Below, in pieces: positions 59,365 to 64,000 of a DNA stretch of 64,000 bases. The notes under the pieces were generated by a model. It had not been told where the DNA came from and did no database searches. It was given only the letters and a program-made list of their open reading frames with translations. Every line of letters starts with the position of its first letter. The stretch's first letter is position 1. The translations under genes were made by a program, and so were the position numbers. The stretch is from CAZHFW01 sp964531675 (GTDB lineage: Bacteria; Planctomycetota; Phycisphaerae; Phycisphaerales; UBA1924): positions 32,179 through 96,178 of the forward strand of contig CAZHFW010000012.1 of the NCBI GenBank assembly GCA_964531675.1, given 5' to 3'.

Positions 59365-60039
59365 CTATCCGTTTGCGAGCCCGACGAAGCTGTCGATCAT
59401 CTTGCCCACACCCTCGAAGATCTGGAAGGGTGTGGCGTGACTATCCATGTAGGCGGGGGTGGACGCGACGCGCTGGGTCCGATCGGCGTGCGCCTCGGTC
59501 ACCGACTTGACGATGTTGGTGCTGCCCCAGGACTTGATCGCGCCCGCCACGCCTTCGTCAGCGCCGACGGTCACCTCGACGCCCGGACCGCCTGAGGCCT
59601 TCCCCAGGACCCGGGCCGCCAGCACCGGCGCGATGCAGCAGGCCGCGATGGGCTTCTTGCGGGCGTGGAAGCCCTTGATGACGCGGGTCACTTCCGGATG
59701 AACGGTGCAGCTTGCGCCGTCTTTGGCGAAGGTGCACAGGTTCTTGGCCGCTCCAAAGCCTCCCGGGAAGACGACGCCGTCGAAGGCATCGATGTCCAGG
59801 GCGGTGATGGGGGAGATCTCGCCCCGGCTGATGCGGGCGGCTTCGACCATCAGGTTCCGGGTCTGGGCCATCGGCTTGCCCGAGGCGTGGTCGATGACGT
59901 CGACCTGGTCCTGGTTGGGGGCGAAGCACCGGTAGGCAATCCGGTGGCGGCTGAGGTGGATCAGGCACGCCACGGACTCGTGGATCTCGCTCCCGTCGCC
60001 CCGGCCGCACCCGCCGAGGACTATCGCGACGCTGTTCAT
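59365..60039 (-). CDS. elbB: ElbB-type DJ-1/PfpI-like protein (glyoxalase-related)
   Basis: The ElbB group belongs to the DJ-1/PfpI (class I glutaminase-like) superfamily; E. coli ElbB has weak glyoxalase III activity. The 224-residue protein has 'VAIVLGGCGRGDGSEIHES', 'AQTRNLMVEAARISRGEI', 'DAFDGVVFPGGFGAAKNLC' and the nucleophile-elbow Cys region 'KKPIAACCIAPVLAARVLG', all closely ElbB-like. The length matches the family of about 217. GGAGGC lies 5 nt before the ATG at 60039. It is followed after 131 bp by the permease-Usp gene. Confidence 0.93.
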   Translation of the reverse strand: MNSVAIVLGGCGRGDGSEIHESVACLIHLSRHRIAYRCFAPNQDQVDVIDHASGKPMAQTRNLMVEAARISRGEISPITALDIDAFDGVVFPGGFGAAKNLCTFAKDGASCTVHPEVTRVIKGFHARKKPIAACCIAPVLAARVLGKASGGPGVEVTVGADEGVAGAIKSWGSTNIVKSVTEAHADRTQRVASTPAYMDSHATPFQIFEGVGKMIDSFVGLANG

Positions 60040-60132
60040 CGACTGCCTCCAACTCCGGCACCCGGAGCGAAGAAGGCTACGCAGGGTGCCGATGGGGTCG
60101 TAGGAGGTCCGAGATCGTGGCCTCGGAGGGCT

Positions 60133-60158
60133 TTGTTTGCACGCCGTTCGTATATACT
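60133..60158 (+). promoter_or_regulatory. Putative promoter of the Ser/Thr kinase gene
   Basis: An AT-rich TATATACT (60151-60158, containing TATACT) stands out 134 bp before the kinase ATG. TTGTTT at 60133-60138 is 14 bp upstream, shorter than optimal. Sequence match only. Confidence 0.35.
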
Positions 60159-60291
60159 CCTGCCGAAGCCCGGAGAGTGTGCAACTGCCAGGCGGTGTTC
60201 CCTCGTATCCAGTCGGGGGCGAGAGCCGTCTGGGAGATGCCGACGCTTGGTTGAGCAATCCGGTACATTCCCCCACGCCGGGCCGCGCCTC

Positions 60292-61707
60292 ATGAGTGAT
60301 CCCGTACGTAAGCCTGACCTCTCCGAGACTTCGCCGATGCTGAAGGCCGAAGACACTGCTCAGCTGCGCTCGCCCGGGGCGTCGCGGCCGGGCGAGAGCC
60401 CGCTGCCGGTCGCCTCCATCGCGCAGACCGAAGAGCTGCTTCAGGAGATCGCCAAAAGTGGCACGAATGTGGACACGCTGGTGGGGCGTCTGGTCATCGA
60501 CCAGGGCCTGGCGACCCAGGAAGAGGTCCAGCACTGCCTCGAGCTCTCCAAGAGCGGGACCGCGGTGGGCGATGCGAGCCAGCGCTCGCTGATTCAGCTG
60601 CTGGTGGACAACCAGTACGTCACCAAGCGTCAGGTCGCGCGTCTGCGCGAGCGTGTCGATGCGGAGCGCTCGGGCCAGAAGATCCCGGGCTACAAGGTGC
60701 TCGGGAAGCTCGGCGCCGGCGCGATGGCGACGGTGTTCAAGGCCAAGCAGTTGAGCTTGGACCGCATGGTGGCCATCAAGGTCCTGCCGCGGAAGTTCAG
60801 CTCCAATCCGCAGTTCATCGAGCGGTTCTACGCCGAAGGCCGGGCGGCGGCCCAGCTGAATCACCCGAACATCGTGCAGGCGTACGACGTCGGCAAGGCG
60901 GGCGATTACCACTACTTCGTGATGGAGTACGTCGAAGGCCGCACGGTCTTCGACGACATCGTCAAGCACAAGCGCTTCGCGGAGGCGGAGGCGATCGACA
61001 TCGCGATCCAGACCGCCGAGGCGTTGATGCACGCGCACGAGCGCGGGCTGATCCACCGCGATGTGAAGCCCAAGAACATCATGATCTCCTCGGAGGGGAT
61101 CGCCAAGCTCGCCGACATGGGTCTGGCGCGGGCGATCTCGGACAAGGAGATGGCCGAGGCGGAGCAGGGCAAGGCCTTCGGCACGCCGTACTACATCTCT
61201 CCCGAGCAGATCCGGGGCGAGATCAAGATCGGCCCGCCCGCGGACATCTACTCGCTGGGCGCGACGCTCTACCACATGGTGACGGGCAACGTTCCCTTCG
61301 ACGGGAAGAACCCGACCGCGGTGATGCACAAGCATCTCAAGGCCGAGCTTGTGCCGCCGGATCATGTGAATCCGAAGCTTTCCGCGGGGATCTCCGAGGT
61401 CATCGAGATGATGATGGCCAAGGGTCCCAAGGACCGGTACCAGTCGTGCAAGGATCTGCTGGTTGATCTCCGCGCCGTGCGCAAGGGCGAGCAGCCCCCG
61501 ATCGCGCACCGCGACACGCTGGGCAGCAACGCGCTGGCGAGCCTGGCCCAGGCCGAGGCTTCGGCTCAGGGCGAGATCGCGGTCGCCAAGTCCGAGACCA
61601 AGCCGCTCATGCAGCAGCCTCTGTTCGTGATCCTGTGCGTGCTGCTCGGAATCAGCGCCGTGCTGAACGTGATCCTGCTGGTCATGAAGCTCAACGGCAA
61701 CGGCTGA
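60292..61707 (+). CDS. Membrane Ser/Thr protein kinase with N-terminal GspE-N-like region
   Basis: The 471-residue protein is a Hanks-type kinase: 'LGKLGAGAMATVFKAKQL', catalytic Lys in 'MVAIKVLPRK' (about 160), catalytic loop 'LIHRDVKPKNIMI' (about 252), 'GTPYYISPEQIRGE' and 'PPADIYSLGATLYHMVTGNV'. The magnesium-binding motif is DMG ('LADMGLARA') where most kinases have DFG; the Asp is kept. A single membrane helix lies near the C-terminus ('LFVILCVLLGISAVLNVILL'). Residues 45-125 ('VDTLVGRLVIDQGLATQEEV', 'LIQLLVDNQYVTKRQVARLR') resemble the paired-helix N-domain of type II secretion ATPases (MshEN/GSPII_E_N). ATG 60292 starts after a promoter-like region; upstream frame is antisense to elbB. 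Confidence 0.92.
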   Translation: MSDPVRKPDLSETSPMLKAEDTAQLRSPGASRPGESPLPVASIAQTEELLQEIAKSGTNVDTLVGRLVIDQGLATQEEVQHCLELSKSGTAVGDASQRSLIQLLVDNQYVTKRQVARLRERVDAERSGQKIPGYKVLGKLGAGAMATVFKAKQLSLDRMVAIKVLPRKFSSNPQFIERFYAEGRAAAQLNHPNIVQAYDVGKAGDYHYFVMEYVEGRTVFDDIVKHKRFAEAEAIDIAIQTAEALMHAHERGLIHRDVKPKNIMISSEGIAKLADMGLARAISDKEMAEAEQGKAFGTPYYISPEQIRGEIKIGPPADIYSLGATLYHMVTGNVPFDGKNPTAVMHKHLKAELVPPDHVNPKLSAGISEVIEMMMAKGPKDRYQSCKDLLVDLRAVRKGEQPPIAHRDTLGSNALASLAQAEASAQGEIAVAKSETKPLMQQPLFVILCVLLGISAVLNVILLVMKLNGNG

Positions 61708-61751
61708 TCAGCCCCGGGCGAGGCGCTTGCGATTGCGGTAGCCTCTGCTCC

Positions 61752-63548
61752 ATGCTCAATCCGATCCGACTCGTGCTGGCCGCGGGGCTTTCGCTCTCGC
61801 TTGGATTCTTCGACGCGCAGGCGCAGCAGACGCCCGACGACCCCAACCGCCCCGATCTTGCCGCGATCATCGCGATGCGGCGGAGCGAGATGGCCGACGT
61901 CGTGAGCCGCTTCCAGGCCGACGAGCGGAGCCTGGAACGTCGCTATCCGGTCCAGAGCTCTCCCGCGCGGCAGGAACGCATGGCCGCGTTCTATAAGGGC
62001 TGGCTCACGTCGCTCGACGCCCTGGACTTCGCCTCGTTGTCGCTCGAGGCCAAGGTCGACTACACGCTCCTGCGCGGCCTGGTGGCCCACGACGCCAAGC
62101 AGCTGCAGAGCGAGCTCGAGCATCGCAAGGCTCTGGACCCGCATCTGCCTTTTCTGACCGATGTCTCGTCGCTGGCCGAGGGCGCCGCCAGGCCCGATCC
62201 CACAGACGCGCAGCAATCCGCGGCGACGCTCGATCGCATCCGCAAGGCCGCCGAGGACGCGAGCAAGGCGTTCGGCGAGTCGCTGAAGGACAAAGAGAAG
62301 AGGCTCCCGCCCTCGGAGTGTCGCCGCTTGCTCGACATCGTCGAGGGGCTGCGCCGTCCGCTGGGCACGTGGAATGGCTTCTTCGCCGAGTACGACCCCG
62401 AGTTCGGCTGGTGGTGCGAGCAGCCTTACCGGGCCGCGGACAAGGCGCTGGACGCCTACGCGAAGGTCATCCGCGAGAAGGGCGTCGGGATCACGCCCGA
62501 CAATCCCAACGTGATCGTGGGAACGCCGATCGGTCGCGATGAGATCATGACCGAGCTCGCCTATGAGATGATCCCGTACACGCCCGAGGAGCTGATCGCG
62601 ATCGCCGAGCGTGAGTTCGCCTGGTGCGAAGCGGAGATGCTCAAGGCCGCCAAGGACATGGGCATCGACGATCGCATGAAGGCGATCGAGAAGATCAAGG
62701 AGGCGTACGTCAAGCCCGGGGATCAGCCCAAACTGATCCGCGCGTACGCGGACGATGCGATCGCGTATCTGCGCCAGAACGACCTGATCACGGTCCCCTC
62801 GCTCGCGGAGGAGACCTGGCGGATGGAGATGATGTCCGCCGATCGTCAGCTCGTCGCGCCCTTCTTCCTGGGAGGCGACTCCATCCTCGTGGCGTTCCCG
62901 ACCCAGGGGATGACCCACGAGAACAAGCTCATGAGTCTGCGGGGCAACAACCGGCATTTCTCGCACGCTGCGGTCTTCCACGAACTCATTCCGGGGCACA
63001 ACCTGCAGGCGTTCGTGAGGCCCCGCTACAACGCGCACCGCGATGTCTTCGGGACCGCGTTCTGGACCGAAGGGTGGGCGCTGTACTGGGAAATGCTCAT
63101 GTGGGATCGCGGGTACCACGCGACGCCCGAGGACAAGGTCGGCGCACTTTTCTGGCGCTCGCACCGGTGCGCCCGCATCATCTGCTCGCTGAAGTATCAC
63201 CTGGGACAGATGACCGCGCAGGAGTGGGTGGATTATCTGGTTGAGAAGGTCGGGCACGAACGCGCCAACGCGGAGGGCGAAGTTCGCCGCAGCGTTGCGG
63301 GCGGGTACGGCCCGCTGTATCAGGTGGGCTACATGATCGGAGGCCTGCAGTTCCGCGCGTTGCACCGGGATCTGGTCGGCTCGGGGAAGATGACCGACAA
63401 GGCCTTCCACGACGCGGTGATGTACGAGAACAACATGCCCGTGGAGATGGTGCGGGCGCTGCTGTCAGGCCAAGCGCCGGGGCGGGACTTTGTCCCCTCG
63501 TGGAAGTTTGATGATGGGAAGCCAGCAGGCGAAGTGAAGCAGCGCTGA
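61752..63548 (+). CDS. Secreted DUF885 family metallopeptidase-like protein
   Basis: The 598-residue protein has a signal peptide ('IRLVLAAGLSLSLGFFDAQA') and a DUF885 domain with the family's metal-binding motif 'VFHELIPGHNLQAF' (about 408) and downstream 'WTEGWALYWEMLMWDRGY'. DUF885 proteins are helical, carboxypeptidase-Taq/M32-like zinc peptidases; activity on a specific substrate is unknown. Length fits the family (about 580-610). The ATG at 61752 starts the signal peptide, 44 bp after the kinase stop, so both may share a transcript. Confidence 0.9.
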   Translation: MLNPIRLVLAAGLSLSLGFFDAQAQQTPDDPNRPDLAAIIAMRRSEMADVVSRFQADERSLERRYPVQSSPARQERMAAFYKGWLTSLDALDFASLSLEAKVDYTLLRGLVAHDAKQLQSELEHRKALDPHLPFLTDVSSLAEGAARPDPTDAQQSAATLDRIRKAAEDASKAFGESLKDKEKRLPPSECRRLLDIVEGLRRPLGTWNGFFAEYDPEFGWWCEQPYRAADKALDAYAKVIREKGVGITPDNPNVIVGTPIGRDEIMTELAYEMIPYTPEELIAIAEREFAWCEAEMLKAAKDMGIDDRMKAIEKIKEAYVKPGDQPKLIRAYADDAIAYLRQNDLITVPSLAEETWRMEMMSADRQLVAPFFLGGDSILVAFPTQGMTHENKLMSLRGNNRHFSHAAVFHELIPGHNLQAFVRPRYNAHRDVFGTAFWTEGWALYWEMLMWDRGYHATPEDKVGALFWRSHRCARIICSLKYHLGQMTAQEWVDYLVEKVGHERANAEGEVRRSVAGGYGPLYQVGYMIGGLQFRALHRDLVGSGKMTDKAFHDAVMYENNMPVEMVRALLSGQAPGRDFVPSWKFDDGKPAGEVKQR

Positions 63549-63587
63549 TGGCGGTGTGCGCCCAGCGTGGCGGTGGAGGGGTGAGTC

Positions 63588-63610
63588 GGCACAGGTTGAA
63601 GACCTGTGCC
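63588..63610. repeat. Palindrome GGCACAGG..CCTGTGCC between convergent genes
   Basis: GGCACAGGT and ACCTGTGCC form a 9-bp perfect stem with a 5-nt loop, without a T-tract. Its translation in one frame is the AQVFNLC-type peptide that I associate with a very frequent dispersed palindrome in planctomycete genomes. It sits between the DUF885 stop and the convergent isomerase stop and could also act as a terminator. Confidence 0.65.
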
Positions 63611-63626
63611 ACGAGATTGGGAAGGC

Positions 63627-64000
63627 TCAGACCGCGAACGACTGCCGCAGGAGCGCCAGGCTCTTGGGGATGGCGGTGTGCCAGTCTTCCTTGCCTTCGA
63701 ACTCGAGGCTGATCCATCCGCGGTAGTTGTGCTTGCGGAGCAGGCGGGCGACGCGCGGGTAGTCGAGCTCGAGGGTGTACCACTTGCCGCCGCCGTAGTA
63801 GGTCTTGGCTTGAACCAGGGCCGCGCGGTCGGCGATCATTTCGAGGCGGTCGTAGGGATCTTCGAGGAAGTTCCCGGTGTCCAGGGTGGTGCCGAGCCAG
63901 GGGCTGTTGATCGCGTTGACGACGCGCATGACGCCCTGGGGCGTGAGGCCGAGCCCCCAATGGTTCTCCAGGCCGAGCACGACGCCGCACTCCTCGGCGC
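63627..64000 (-). CDS. Sugar-phosphate isomerase/epimerase (AP-endonuclease-2-like TIM barrel), 5' end outside window
   Basis: About 124 C-terminal residues are visible and the frame is still open at the window edge. Features of the xylose-isomerase-like TIM-barrel family are present: 'VVLGLENHWGLGLTPQGV' (metal-binding Glu), 'LGTTLDTGNFLEDPYDRLEM' (Asp), 'LVQAKTYYGG' and the final 'RGWISLEFEGKEDW' (last metal Glu). Such enzymes isomerise or epimerise sugars such as inosose or hydroxypyruvate-type substrates; the substrate cannot be assigned from this part. The protein ends 'LLRQSFAV', typical for the family. Confidence 0.85.
   Translation of the reverse strand, partial: AEECGVVLGLENHWGLGLTPQGVMRVVNAINSPWLGTTLDTGNFLEDPYDRLEMIADRAALVQAKTYYGGGKWYTLELDYPRVARLLRKHNYRGWISLEFEGKEDWHTAIPKSLALLRQSFAV

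Overview
The window is a 64-kb, GC-rich, densely coding bacterial segment that looks like a planctomycete of the Phycisphaerae/Phycisphaerales type. Reasons are PEP-CTERM-like C-termini (28690-28752, 5691-5760), a secreted sulfatase, a Hanks-type kinase, a secretin/pseudopilin locus, many secreted HEAT/TPR proteins, and several families of short dispersed repeats, two of which lie inside genes. The assignment is inference from gene content; no rRNA or tRNA gene was seen. One scaffold gap of exactly 100 N (32416-32515) sits inside a 19-bp tandem repeat.

Layout. 1-5.2 kb: tail of a probable MATE transporter, DUF1015 and purQ (divergent), ygfZ and an M42 peptidase (divergent). 5.2-5.7 kb: a tandemly duplicated palindrome-pair element. 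5.7-7.5 kb (minus): a secreted SUMF1-fold protein and an HTH-receiver regulator. 7.8-16.8 kb (plus): a secreted HEAT-repeat protein, two GspG-like pseudopilins, a GspH-like pseudopilin, two tiny membrane-anchored proteins, a secretin with an unusual tail and a TPR lipoprotein. This is a type II secretion-like set with no ATPase or inner-membrane platform gene in view. 16.9-24.7 kb (minus): a head-to-tail run rseP, alpha/beta hydrolase, deoC, zinc-ribbon membrane protein, aldehyde dehydrogenase, GNAT, peroxiredoxin, with very short gaps or overlaps. 24.8-29.9 kb: a second zinc-ribbon membrane protein, glutamate dehydrogenase, a receiver-like protein, a PEP-CTERM protein and a small membrane protein. 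30.2-34.6 kb: rpsA, repeats and gap, and a secreted protein of unknown function. 34.7-40.9 kb: gyrA, a STAS protein, an orphan ABC ATPase, an RsbU/SpoIIE-type phosphatase and a DUF192 lipoprotein. 41-49.4 kb: gluQ, a pterin dehydratase, then mrdA-rodA-rsmG-dinG as an overlapping operon. 49.6-64 kb: phosphomannomutase, a membrane KAP-like ATPase, sulfatase, uvrD/pcrA, an APC permease-Usp fusion, elbB, a Ser/Thr kinase, a DUF885 peptidase and a truncated sugar-phosphate isomerase/epimerase.

How the genes fit together. Most are chromosomal housekeeping or envelope genes. mrdA-rodA indicates elongasome-type peptidoglycan synthesis. The 7.8-16.8 kb locus would build a secretin-based export or pilus-like apparatus whose motor must lie elsewhere. 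STAS plus PP2C phosphatase are two parts of a partner-switching pathway. The most distinctive feature is the repeat load: palindromes with covarying stems, a GGCACGGAG array inserted in deoC, a palindrome translated inside the aldehyde dehydrogenase, and 19-bp and 7-bp arrays.
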